Source of the DNA: Carya illinoinensis
Lineage: Eukaryota > Streptophyta > Magnoliopsida > Fagales > Juglandaceae
Direction: 5' to 3'
DNA length: 64,000 nt
Assembly: GCF_018687715.1 (NCBI RefSeq)
Contig: NC_056761.1
Span: 20,581,001-20,645,000, forward strand
A model generated the notes under the pieces. It was not told the DNA's origin and searched no databases. It saw nothing but the letters and a program-made list of their open reading frames with translations. How positions within the stretch are numbered: the stretch's first letter is position 1; every line of letters starts with the position of its first letter. Below, piece after piece: positions 22,824-33,481 of the stretch. Position numbers and translations under genes: made by a program.

Positions 22824-24007
22824 CGGCCCTCGAGATTTTGACTCTTTTTCTGATATTCAACAGCTTTGGATCCTTCCTTTGAAGAGTCTTCAATTCTTCA
22901 AAATCAGTTACTCGAATATCAAGAACTGAAGATAAAATCTCTTCTTGCTGCGAACTCTCAATAAGGAGCCTTCTCATCCCACAAAGCAACGAATCCAATT
23001 CCGATGGCTCGACTTCATCTTCCAAATGCGATTTTCGGCTCAAAGCATCAGCAACTATGTTAGCCTTCCCCGGATGGTACTTGATCTCATACTGATAGTC
23101 ACTGATTAGCTCTAGCCATCGCCTCTGCCTCATGTTCAGATTTTTCTGGAAAAACAAATGCTTCAAGCTCTTGTGATCAGTAAATACCTCGCAAGCTTCC
23201 CCATACAAGAAGTGCCGCCAGATCTTGAGAGCAAAAACAATCGCAGCCAATTCTAAATCATGCGTCGAATAATTCTTCTCATGGTCCTTTAGCTGACGAG
23301 ACGCATAGGCAACAACCCGTCCTTCCTGCATAAGGACACAACCCAAACCAAACTTAGACGCATAAATGAAGACTACGAATGGCTTATGTGGTTCTGGAAG
23401 CGCTAACATTGGTGCCGTCGTCAACCTGTTCTTTAATTCTTGGAAGCTTCTCTCACACTTATCTGACCAAACAAATTCTGTATTCTTCCGAGTCAAGGCT
23501 GTGAAAGGTCCGGATAGGCGAGCAAATCCCTCCACAAATCTTCGGTAATATCCGGCGAGCCCCAAGAAACTCTGGATTTCACGCACTGTAGTCAAGCGCT
23601 GCCATGACAAAATGGCTTCTACCTTACTAGGATCAACAGCCACTCCGTCTCGGGAAATCATATGCCCAAGAAATTTAACTTCCTCCAACCAGAATTCACA
23701 CTTGCTGAGCTTGGCGTACAACTGGTGTTCTCTCAATTTCCCAAGTACCAGACGAAGATGATACACATGCTCTTCAACATCTCGGGAATAAATCAGAATA
23801 TCATCAATGAACACTACCACAAAGGAATCCAGATAAGGTCGAAATATTCATTAAATCCATGAAAGCAGCAGGGGCATTAGCTAACCCAAACGGCATCACC
23901 TTAAATTCATAATGCCCAAACCTCGACCTGAAAGCAGTTTTAGGCACATCCTTGTCTCTGATCCTCAGCTGGTAGTATCCCGACCTCAAATCAATTTTAG
24001 AGAACAC
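22824..24007 (-). pseudogene. pol: Element C reverse transcriptase (C-terminal) and RNase H
   Basis: 24007-23850 encodes [15 protein letters not shown] to [18 protein letters not shown] short deletion near 23850 shifts the frame, which resumes at 23820 with [12 protein letters not shown] (catalytic FIDD) and continues through [16 protein letters not shown]. In RNase H the expected DASKFGLG reads YASKFGLG, so one catalytic Asp is lost. [11 protein letters not shown] and [12 protein letters not shown] are intact. The frame fails near 22815 (KISRAVAL*) by another shift just before integrase. Confidence 0.85.
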
Positions 24008-24849
24008 AACTGCTCCTTGAAGCTAATCAAATAAATCATCTATCCGCGAGAGAGGATATTTATTTTTGATGGTCACCTTATTCAATTCCCGATAATCAAT
24101 GCACATACGGAGGGTTCCATCTTTCTTTTTAACAAACAAAACTAGCGCACCCCACGGCGACGTACTAGGTTGAATAAATCCCTTATCTACCAGCTCTTGC
24201 AACTGAGTCTTCAACTCTTTTAATTCAGCCGGTGCCATGCGATAAGGAGCTTTATGTACAGGAGCCGCTCCAGGTTCCAAGTCTATAACAAACTCCATTT
24301 CCCGAACAGGGGGTAGTCCGAGCAAGTCATCCACAAACACATTGGGGAATTCTTCCACAACTGGAATGTCTGCCAAAGACTTCTTCTCAGACGGCGTGGA
24401 CACCATCTGAACTAAGAATGCATCCGCTCCCCATGCAATCTCTCTTCTTGCTTGAATTGCCGATATAATTACCGGCTTTTCTTTCAATTTACTCCCCGCA
24501 AATTCCAGACAATCACCATCTGGAAGCTGAAAGCTAATTATCCGACTTCTGTAATTAATACTCGCAGAATATCGGTATAGCCAATCCATCCCGAGGATGA
24601 TATCAAAACCCAACAGCTTAAACACCACCAAATCAGCATCCAAGAACCTTCCATCAAAATTTAACGGGCATCCCAAAGCAACCTTGGAACACCACACCAT
24701 TTCACCATCGGGTAGAGCCACTACCATAGACTTCGGCAACGGTTCCGTGACCAAATTACACACCCGAGCAAAAGTGAAAGATACAAACGACTGTGACGCA
24801 CCGGAATCAAACAAAGTGCAAGCATAAAACTCATATAAACGGACTCTTC
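24008..24849 (-). pseudogene. Element C protease and start of reverse transcriptase
   Basis: Starts just after the proposed intron ([24 protein letters not shown] across the splice, split over 24946/24849). DSGA is the protease active site. Then [18 protein letters not shown], the linker [21 protein letters not shown], and RT start [60 protein letters not shown] at DDLFD* near 24023 replaces the Gln (CAG) kept in the D copy. Confidence 0.85.
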
Positions 24850-24945
24850 CTGAACCAAACACATTAACCCATGAAATCCAAAAAACAAAGGAGAAACCAA
24901 AAACACCAAAAATTAAATCCAACTTAAAATTAAATTAATCCATAC
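24850..24945 (-). other. Candidate intron at the gag/protease junction of element C
   Basis: On the minus strand, ATTACAG is followed by GTATGG (donor, 24945) and 96 T-rich bases later TTTGGTTCAG (acceptor, 24850) precedes GAAGAGTCCG. Unspliced RNA reads GVITGMD then TAA (24937-24935). Splicing would give [21 protein letters not shown], which has the same spacing as the uninterrupted gag-protease joint of other Tekay-type polyproteins as I know them. The length is a multiple of three. The D copy has the same signals, 97 bases long, at 33385-33481. Confidence 0.6.
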
Positions 24946-26157
24946 CTGTAATTACTCCAGCATCATGGGTCACTGGTGCCTCATCATCCACCTCTCCGGG
25001 TGTGACAGCATAAACCCGGGCTTGCACTGCTCGTCTCGGGTCGGTTCTTCCACCGCGTCTACCTCCACGGCTTCCTTGAACTGGTCGTGGACACTCTCGG
25101 GCAAAGTGACCCTGCTGGCCACAATTATAACATCGAGCCCCACCAGAAGGGCACTCACCCACATGGGCTCTATTGCAAACTCCACAAATTGGCACTCGTC
25201 CTCCCATACGAAGACCTGAGGACGCTTGCGGTCGAGTTCCGGTCTGCGGAACAAATTTCTGAGGCGAACCCGAGCTACTTCCTTCACTAGAAAAACTTCG
25301 CCTCTTATAACCTGGAGGGGAGCCCATACTTAGATTATTCTCTCGCTCAATAAGGATGGCCACATCCACTAAGTCCTGGAAAGTGGATATACGGTGACTG
25401 ACCACCATACGGCGTATATCAGGGCGTAGTCCCTCCTGGAAACGCTCAGCTCGTATCTCTTCTATGGTGATAAGGTGGGGAGCAAATCGCCCAAGTTCTA
25501 TGAATCTCCGGGCGTACTGTTCCACTATCATGCCCCCTTGGACCAAATTTGAGAACTCTCTTGCCTTTTGCTTTCTTACCGATGCGGGAAAGAAGCGGTC
25601 GTTAAATTCTTTCTTCAAGCGCTGCCAGGTCACAGCAGCGAAAGATCCCAATTCTGATTCCAGCATCACCCTCTTGGTATCCCACCAATCAGACACGGTC
25701 CCTTGCAACAGATAGCTGGCGTAGAGTACCTGTTGCGCCTCGGTACAACCACACACCTCAAATGTTCTTTCCAGGTCTTTGATCCATTTTCCAGCTTGAA
25801 GTGGATCCTCTTCTCCAGTAAAGTGTGGAGTTCTATGCGCCAAGAAGCGCTCATAGGTGCATCCGGCTTGCACCATGCTACTAGATCCTCCTGGGTACAG
25901 CCAAGGCCCTCCCTGATGTGGCCAAGGACCTCCTGGTTGTGGCCAAAACCCTCCTTGTTGCGGACAAGGCCCTCCTTGTGGTGGCCAGGGACCCCCTGTT
26001 GTGGCCAAGGTCCTCCTTGTTGTGGCCAAGGCCCTGTCTGCTGTGGCCTAATATTCTGTTGCATAAACTCCGTCATCTACCGTATTGCCCGGGCTATGGA
26101 GTCATCTCTTGAGGTATTGTCCCATGGCTCCTGAGTAGACTTCCTTGGTCTCACCAT
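24946..26157 (-). pseudogene. gag: Element C Gag
   Basis: Begins MVRPRKSTQEPWDN at ATG 26157-26155. A TAG at 26077-26079 (AIR*MTEF) can be read as CAG to TAG. Next comes a Pro/Gln/Gly-rich tract of GGPWPQQ-type repeats (about 26040-25890), in which small indels shift the frame. The capsid-like part holds FLAHRTPHFTGEEDPLQAG, YLLQGTVSDWWDTKRVML, LKKEFNDRFFPASVRKQKA and QYARRFIELGRFAPHL. Two Cys motifs near the end are CGVCNRAHVGECP and the zinc knuckle CYNCGQQGHFARECP. Downstream of the repeat tract the frame is open from 26029 to 24935. Confidence 0.85.
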
Positions 26158-26430
26158 TTTTTTTCCTGCCACAACACAACTCTTGACCCTCCTTTAAGAA
26201 AACAAATAAAACCGTCATAAAACCAAAAAACCAAAACCAACACCACACAGCAAGAAACAAAATAAACTAGCATGCAAAAACATAACCAAATAAATAAAAA
26301 CAAGCAAACAAGTTCAAACAAATAAAACAAATTAAATAAGTTTACTTAACATAATTTTTAAAACACAACTTTAAAAAAAAAGCATTCTGGTACTACCTAC
26401 GGGACATATGGTTTTACCCAGAGCCAAACC

Positions 26431-26442
26431 GCTCTGATACCA
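26431..26442 (-). other. Primer-binding site of element C
   Basis: Minus strand TGGTATCAGAGC, complementary to initiator-Met tRNA, two bases from the LTR end. Confidence 0.95.
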
Positions 26443-26444
26443 CC

Positions 26445-28616
26445 TGTGACGCCCCCAAATCCCCACGCACGGACACGGGGAAATCGAGACTTCCGGATGA
26501 TGACATCATGGGTCACCACCCTAACGACGTGTGCCAAGTGTGTGTAAAAAGCGATGAATGTGCACGAGGTATACGCAGTGAAAAGCAAAGTCAATAACTA
26601 AGTACCATAATTTTTCTTAATATAATACAAGCTGTTTAAAACATACATAAATAAAATATTACAAAACACAAATATAGTTCAAAAGCCAAATACAAAACAT
26701 AAACCAACTCAGAACTCCGGCGGAGCCGCATCCTCGAGCTCAGCCTCCTCCTCCTCCTCGAACTCTGCACCAAAATCTACGAAACCAAAAATGGTACCGC
26801 AGGTAAGTAAAATCTAAATACTACTAGATAAAAACATATTAAACTCAACAATATGCATGCAAGAAAAACCAATGCACATGTCCCGCAAAACCATAATTTT
26901 TACCACGCACGCCAAAAACCCATTTGGCCCACAAAACATATCCTTAAAAACCACGCCTCGCCATTATCCTAGATAATGGCCCAAACCACCATTTTCCCAG
27001 AAAATGGATCACAAGCCTCGAAACCAATCCTCACCATTTTCCCAGAAAATGGCCCACTAACCAAACCATCAGAGCACCGTAGGCGGGACTCTACCACCAT
27101 CCCTGCTCACCACCGTCCCTACGCATGCCTCTGAATCAAGCCAAATAAATCCAATTATGCATTCACCACGATGTCCCCTAGGGATCGTCCGCACACCCTG
27201 GCTCTGTGCCACACTGCAGGTAATGACCACGCATGTCACACCTAAACGAGTGATGCCCAGACTTGCGCCCCGCGCGTACCTGGCCAGGCCATCCTCTAGT
27301 CCCCGCCACTCTAAGGACCACGGAGTCAACACGGCAGCGTTACCGTATCGTGCGATCCAGTCGTCACCCTGCGACAACCTAGGGGATGTCACTCAGTATT
27401 ATCCACTCCCGAGTGACCAGAGGAGCTCCACCGAGACAATAACCCATCCTGGCTTGGGCTCGTGTAACACACGCACCCAAAAACCATTTATGCCAATAAA
27501 ACGGGATTTTCTCAAATAAAATAAAATGCACATATACACAATATGCAACACACCTCATGGCTCAAATAAATCAATCAATCACAAACAACCAAAACCAAGC
27601 ACTCTGTACTCAATCCATCCGACCCCCGAACTCCTCGGACTTAGTCCGGAATCAACCAACCAGCAGCAATAATTTATTGTAAGAGTAAAATATATTTAAA
27701 TCTAAAAGTAGAGTTTGGAAAATACTTACAGTGCTATATGGTATTTTAAGAAAGCTCGCGGTGTTGCAAAAGGCGGAAGGAAAGCAATGTAATAGTGAAA
27801 ATTCACTGTGGCCGTGGGTTGTAAAATACCCACTTTTGAACGGGGACAAACCAAGGCTTGGGATTGATAGGTAATGGTCTAAGGATGATTATGAAGCTAT
27901 TGGAAGTGGTGGTTGGCCGTGGGTGGCGGCAAAAACGGTGGTTGATGGTCGGATTTCCCAAAATGGAAAGCTAGCTCGTGGGAGCTGTTCCGGTGGCTAT
28001 TAGAGGCCAGAAATGGGTGGGTTAGGATGGAAAGGAACCGGTGATGAAGTGGTGAAGAGGTGGTGGCCGGAGGTGGTGCGACGGCGGCAGATCGGGGCAA
28101 AATCCGTGGGGCTTTGTTGGGCGTTTTTCAGCCAAACGGCTGGCCAGATGGGGCTGGGGTTCGGTGGGGTGGTGCGCCGGAGGGAGGGGGTTCTACCGGT
28201 GGGGGTGGTGTCGACCACAGAGGCTGGACGGCGGTGGATCGGGGCTGAGGTTGCTTTCGGCGTGGGAGAGGAGAGAGAGAGAGACTATCGGGGGGGTTAC
28301 GCGCAGGAAGGAAAGAAAAGGAAGAAGAAAAAGAAAAAGAAGGAAAAAAGAAAAAAAGAAAAGAAAAAAAGAGAAAAAGGAAAAAGGGAAAAGAAAAGAT
28401 GTAGGAAAGAAATGAGGTCCAATCCTCACTCCGGAAACAAAACAAAACCGCCGAAAACGAGATTAAAAACCGTAAAACGACTAAATAAATAAAACACAAC
28501 ATTCAACAATTAAAAACAAATTTTAAAATGCAATAATTTAAAATAAATAAACCAATATATTAATTAAATTAAAAACAACCCTTCAGTGAAAATACACGCA
28601 AAAGCGGGTCATCACA
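26445..28616 (-). repeat. 5' LTR of element C
   Basis: 2172 bases, the most complete LTR of this family copy. Sense strand begins TGTGATGACCCGCTTT and ends GGGGGCGTCACA. It includes a pyrimidine-rich sense tract, a GC-rich stretch (27980-28280), and AAAATGGC/GCCATTTTC inverted phrases near 26940-27060. Confidence 0.95.
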
Positions 28617-29831
28617 TCCTAATTGATGGTTCTTGATCTATCCATCTCTTTTCATTGTTTTCTTTTGTTCATCAATTTTTATTTTTATTTTGGCTGCATT
28701 CCTTTCAAAGCTATCCCAGTACTTCCTTTTCCTCTTTCCTTTAGTTTTTCTTTGAATTTTTGGTTCTTCTGTTAGTTGTTTTGCCCCTTAACTACTCTCT
28801 TTGTATAAATTCTTTCGTTTCTCTTGCATCATTGAGGACAATGCTACAATCTGGTTGGGGGGTGGAAGAGAATTTATTTCTCTGTTTGCATGCCTTAGAG
28901 ATATTTTGGTCCACTTAAAAAAAAAAAAAAGAAAAAAAAAAAAAGAAAAGGAGATTTGTTGAGGTCATGGAACATGTGGAATGTAGTGCAAATAAGAGTA
29001 TATGTCAAAAGAGGGATTTATCCATTTTATTTAGTTGTTAAACCAAGGGAAAGATGTTAAAAGTTTTGCTAAAACACACACAACACATACCCGGAAGGCC
29101 TAGAAAGACTACATTGAGTCATTGTTGGTTGACTTACACCTCAATTATTTGAGACTCTAATGAACCATATCCTAATGGCTTAGGAAGAGATCTGAAATGA
29201 ATTAAATGAGAAAAGGGACAAGCCAGGGATCAAAAAATAAAAAAATAAAAAAAAAGGAGAAAAATCCTTTAGGTAGACTAGTGGTAAGGGCTAACTTGTG
29301 AAAGTGTGGGTAGGCGCACATTCATAGGTCCGATTACCCCACTAGGAAATCTAAAAACATAAAAAAATAAAAATTACATTTGTGTAGTGGAAAAGGCTGC
29401 CTATTACCGGGGTCCTTACAAAAAAAAAAAAAAAGTAAGCGCTTTTCAAAGTGTAATGGCTTGAAAGCCGCCACTACAATGGTTTTGAATTATAGTAAGA
29501 CCATGTGGTTTTCTCATATTGGTTGTTGTGATTGAAACTGTTAATGTCTCTTGGTAGTCGATCTTGGAATTCTAACCCCATTTCCATGCACTTGAAAGAA
29601 AGAAAGCTTTGTTACATGTAATTCCCTTGGTTGATTAACTAAATTGTGTATAAATCTCTTAGTTGATACAAAATTCAGATTAATCTATCTCCAGTGTTCT
29701 TAAACTCAACAAGTCTATTTCATGGCATGTGATTCTCGAATTTCTTTTGAAATTGTAGTTGGAACTCTCACCTTTGCATGAATTCATTCACTTTATTTGC
29801 TAGAGTCTAGCAAAAAGCTAGTTGGGGGGTG
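28617..29831 (+). other. Element B 3' non-coding region and polypurine tracts
   Basis: Resumes B after C. No open frame or env-like protein is seen. It holds A-rich runs (28917-28950, 29227-29255, 29419-29435). GGTTGGGGGGTGG (28853-28865), just after CATTGAGGACAATG, resembles the true polypurine tract AGTTGGGGGGTG (29820-29831) that abuts the 3' LTR. Confidence 0.8.
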
Positions 29832-32438
29832 TGATAAAGGGTTAGAATTGCATAATTAAGTTGTTTAAATGAGTGATTTATTTTATCAAATAAGAATTGA
29901 ACACTTAATTATGCATCAAATTCTAATATTGAATGTCAAATTAATTGATGCCAATATTTTTGCACATCAAAGTCTCATATTTGCCCTTGAAACACTTAAA
30001 CTATAATATCGTTTCATTTATATATTGTAAGGCATTTATGGAAGGAAATAAAGAATGGGACCTATGAGAAAATAGAGAAGTTAATTATGGTTTTATGGAA
30101 TCTCATCTAATAGAGATCAAATGCAACATCATTCGGATCACACCAACTCACACATGAAGAAAGAAAATCACATGGACATCAACCACTCATTCGGACACCA
30201 TGCAGTGGACTCACACATGCAAACATGCAGACCATCCGGACACATGCAGGATCACATGCACACATGCAGAAAAGTGCAAACACATTCAGACTCACACATG
30301 CATGCACGCATGTACACATGCAGACCAGCTCACACATGCAAGACAGCAGCCACTCACACATGCAATGCACATGCAGAACGAAACTCACACGGACACCATG
30401 CAGCGGATCAACACATGCAAACATGCAGCTCACAGCAACCACTCATTCGGACACAGCACTTACAGAAAACTCACACGTGCAGCAGCAGCAGATTTGTTCT
30501 TTCTTTTTTGAGTAGCTGGACGTGCAGCGGGAGATCAATAGCCTCACTCGGACAGCACTCATTCGAACTCTCACACATGCAGACCAGCAGAACAAACACA
30601 GCAGACAGCACACTTGGAAAGCAGCACGTTGCAGACACTCGGACAGCAGCAAAATTATTTCTCTCTTCCTTTCTGGAAGTTGAATGTCCAGCAGTAGAGA
30701 GTTTATTACCTTCTTTCTTTTGTTTTAGAAGCTGGAGCACCAGGAGATCACATGGGATCATGGAAGGCAAGCTGTTCATTTCAGCTTTCTTGCTTCTGCA
30801 CATGGAAGGTCACCACGGCATCACATGTACAGCTCACAAACACACGACTATAAAATGAAAGAAGGCTGAAATGCTATGGGGGTGGGGGGGGGGGGTAGCT
30901 TAGCTTGTATTTTTATTTTCATAGCTTTACTTTCTTTCTATTTTTTGTTCTTCCAGACATTTTCTTTCTCTTCCGTTAGTAGCAGGCGGCTTGCTTGTCT
31001 TACTGGAGTTGTCTTTGTTTGGACGCAGTAGGTGGCAAGACAGCAGCCGACTGGTTTTGCTTTACAGACATTAATATCAACTTTGCTTTTCGTTTAGATG
31101 CTAGCAGTAGAGTAGTCATTATTTTTATTTTCTTTCTTCTTCGTTTAAGACAGAAGCAGCTGGTTTGAATTTTATACATTAGTTTTTCTTGCTTTTGTTT
31201 TGAGTCCTTTGGTGCAGCAGTAGTCTTGAATTTTAATTTCTTTTCCTTTTCATGTTAGACACAAGGCGGCAGAGTAGAGGTTTTTCGTTTGTATTTTTTT
31301 TCATTCAGACAGAGAATAGGGGCGGAAGCTCCCATTTCGGCTAGTTATTGTTTTATTTTGTTGATATTTTCATGTTCCAGATTTTAGGCATTTTATATTT
31401 TTGCAGTTTTTGCTTTCTGTGCAGCTTGTTCTTTGGTTTCCTCTCTTTGTTTACTTGTGTCTTATTTATTTTACTTCAGCTTTCAATAAATTCACAAGTT
31501 TTAGAGGGAAGCAGCAAAGTGGTTTTATTCAGTCTTTCTTTTTCGTTTAGACACTAGGAAGTAGGAGAGTCTTTAGCTTTTATTTTCTTACTTTACGTTG
31601 AGTAGTAAGAGGAGGCTGGTTTCTTTTTCTTTTCTTCTTAGCTCTTTCATTTGGCGTCTTGAGGTGGCAGTTTCATTTTAGTTTTCTTAGTTTATTTATT
31701 TATTTAGTCTCGTTTGTTTTATTTCTTTGAGCTGATATTTTATAGACTATTTATTTTTCATTCTAGGGTTTATTAGTTAGTATTTTCTTAGTTTTTGATA
31801 TGGCTTTAATTAGATTAATTTTTACAGCTAGAAACATCATGTGTAGCTAATTTTAGAAACTTGGGTTGCGGAATGGGACGTGATTTGTTTTGGATTCTAG
31901 ATCGATGCAATATTTTATGGTTGAATGTTGATTTCACTAAGTTACTAATTGGATTTAAATTGAAAATAGATTGAAGCTCTTGCTCTTGTTTCGTTGTTGA
32001 CGTAAGGCACAACAAAAACTTGAAAATTATCAAGGCTTCTCTCGATTGTTTGTTAATGTGTGTTCGGCTAGTAAAATAGAAAATCCCTTGGGAAAATATT
32101 GCAAAAACTTGAGCTTAGCCTTTTTATCTTCCGATTATCAATGCCTTGATTGGGTTGTTAATCGAGAAAATTATCTAGAATCCAAAATAAAGAGAGTCTC
32201 AAACCCAACCCAAGTGTTTGTTAATTTGCCTTTTTGATTAGAAACTCTAATTTCAACTTCAATTATCTTCTTGCATTGCATTTGGATTTTATTTTCATCT
32301 CTCATACTTGATTCATTTGTTACTCACAAATCTCTTATACGCTTTGATAACCCATTGTCCTTGTGGAATACGATCCTGGACTTATCTTTGATACAACTTG
32401 ACACTTCTACACTTGGAAGCACATTCGACCGCGAGTCA
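29832..32438 (+). repeat. 3' LTR of element B
   Basis: 2607 bases from TGATAAAGGG to CGCGAGTCA. The CATGCA/ATTCGGAC array (30121-30620) is about 90 bases longer than in the 5' LTR, and the TATAAAAT box sits at 30849-30856. Confidence 0.95.
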
Positions 32439-32510
32439 ATAGTCGAATACGTAGGCTGGAGAATCATACGTTCGAACGTACTGTATAATTGCTGGGCGGG
32501 ATAATTATAC
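32439..32510. mobile_element. CACTA-like element, middle segment
   Basis: Starts with the right ATAGT duplication of B (32439-32443) and ends with the left TATAC duplication of D (32506-32510). It carries CATACGTTCGAACGTAC, the same palindrome as the left segment. Confidence 0.75.
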
Positions 32511-32875
32511 TGTGAAACCCCTAAATCCCCACGCACGGACACGGAAAAATCGAGACGTCCGGATGATGACAACCCGGGTCACCACCCTATTGACGAGTGC
32601 CAATTGTGTGCAAAAGCAACATATGTGCACAAAGAAACACGCAGCGGATAATGAAAGTCATATAACTAAGTACCAGAATTTTTCTTAATATATTACAAGT
32701 TGTTTAAAACATACATCAATAAAATATTACAAAAACACAAATATAGTTTTAAACCAAACTATAAAGCATAAATTCGACTCAAAACTCCGGCGGAGCCGCA
32801 TCCTCGGGCTCAGCCTCCTCCTCCTCCTCGAATCCTGCACCAAAATCTACGGAACCAAAAATGGTACCGCAGGTT
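32511..32875 (-). repeat. Left LTR piece of element D
   Basis: Matches the first about 365 bases of the right LTR (40245 onward), including the CTCCGGCGGAGCCGCATCC phrase, then switches abruptly at GGTACCGCAGGT to plus-strand gag. Confidence 0.85.
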
Positions 32876-33384
32876 CAGGGAGGGCCTTGGATGTACCCAG
32901 GAGGGTCCAGTAGCATGGTGCAAGCTGGATGCACCTATGAGCGCTTCCTGGCACATAGAACTCCACACTTCACTGGAGAAGAGGATCCACTTCAAGCTGG
33001 AAAATGGATCAAAGACCTGGAAAGAACATTTGAGGTGTGTGGTTGCACCGAGGCGCAATAGGTACTCTACGCCAGCTATCTGTTGCAAGGCACCGCGTCT
33101 GATTGGTGGGATACCAAGAGGGTGATGCTGGAATCAGAATTGGGATCTTTCGCTGCTGTGACCTGGTAGTGCTTCAAGAAAGAATTTAACGACCGCTTCT
33201 TTCCCGCATCGGTAAGGAAGCAAAAGGCAAGAGAGTCTCAAATTTGGTCCAAGGGGGCACAACAGTGGAACAGTACGCCCGGAGATTCATAGAACTTGGG
33301 CATTTTGCTCCCCACCTTATCGCCACAGAGGAGATGCGAGTTGATCATTTTCAAGAGGGACTACGCCCTGATATACGCCGTATG
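32876..33384 (+). pseudogene. gag: Element D Gag remnant (plus-strand block)
   Basis: Begins mid-gene with MYPGGSSSMVQAGCTYERF and follows C Gag to HFQEGLRPDIRRMV. Stops TAG at 33059-33061 (EAQ*VLY) and 33167-33169 (VTW*CF) both replace Gln codons. A one-base loss near 33235 shifts the frame. The C-terminal part with the zinc knuckle is deleted, with the break at a repeated GTATGG. Confidence 0.85.
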
Positions 33385-33481
33385 GTATGGGTTAATTTAA
33401 TTTTAAGTTGGATTTAATTTTTGGTATTTTTGGTTTCTCCTTTGCTTTTTTGGATTTCATGGGTTAATGTGTTTGGTTCAG
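33385..33481 (+). other. Candidate intron in element D (same as in C)
   Basis: GTATGG donor, T-rich body and GGTTCAG acceptor followed by GAAGAGTCTG. 97 bases, one T longer than C. In this copy the upstream exon has been lost to the gag deletion. Confidence 0.5.

Larger units (their letters stand above)
20130..28616 (-). mobile_element. Element C: Tekay/Del-type chromovirus nested in B
   Basis: Read on the minus strand: 5' LTR 28616-26445, Met-tRNA primer site, gag, protease, RT, RNase H, integrase and chromodomain-like tail, polypurine tract, 3' LTR 21354-20130. LTR ends are TGTGATGACC...GGCGTCACA. The integrase phrases VDRLTKSAHFLPV and [16 protein letters not shown] fit the Tekay/Del clade. 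The two LTRs differ in length (2172 and 1225 bases) because the 3' LTR has lost about 950 internal bases. Confidence 0.95.
12007..32438 (+). mobile_element. Element B: Athila-type Ty3/gypsy retrotransposon, interrupted by element C
   Basis: Has 2.5 kb LTRs starting TGATAAAGGG and ending GAGTCA, the Athila/Tat-type primer site, gag, protease, RT, RNase H and integrase in order, a polypurine tract and a perfect 5-base target-site duplication ATAGT. Without the nested C (8487 bp) it is about 11.9 kb. The first 250 bases of the two LTRs differ at about 8 positions, so the insertion is moderately young. The env-like gene carried by some Athila elements is not seen. Only about 1.2 kb of non-coding DNA separates integrase from the 3' LTR. 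Confidence 0.95.

Noticed and set aside
28013..28492. Basic Gly/Arg/Lys-rich frames in Tekay LTRs
   Set aside because: Low-complexity purine-rich DNA antisense to the LTR, and frames differ between copies.
28617..29831. Env-like gene expected in Athila elements
   Set aside because: No reading frame of useful length between integrase and 3' LTR in B or H. The space is A/T-rich non-coding DNA.
32516..32528. Telomere-like CCCTAAA
   Set aside because: A single CCCTAAA formed by a point change in the LTR start of D, not a repeat array.
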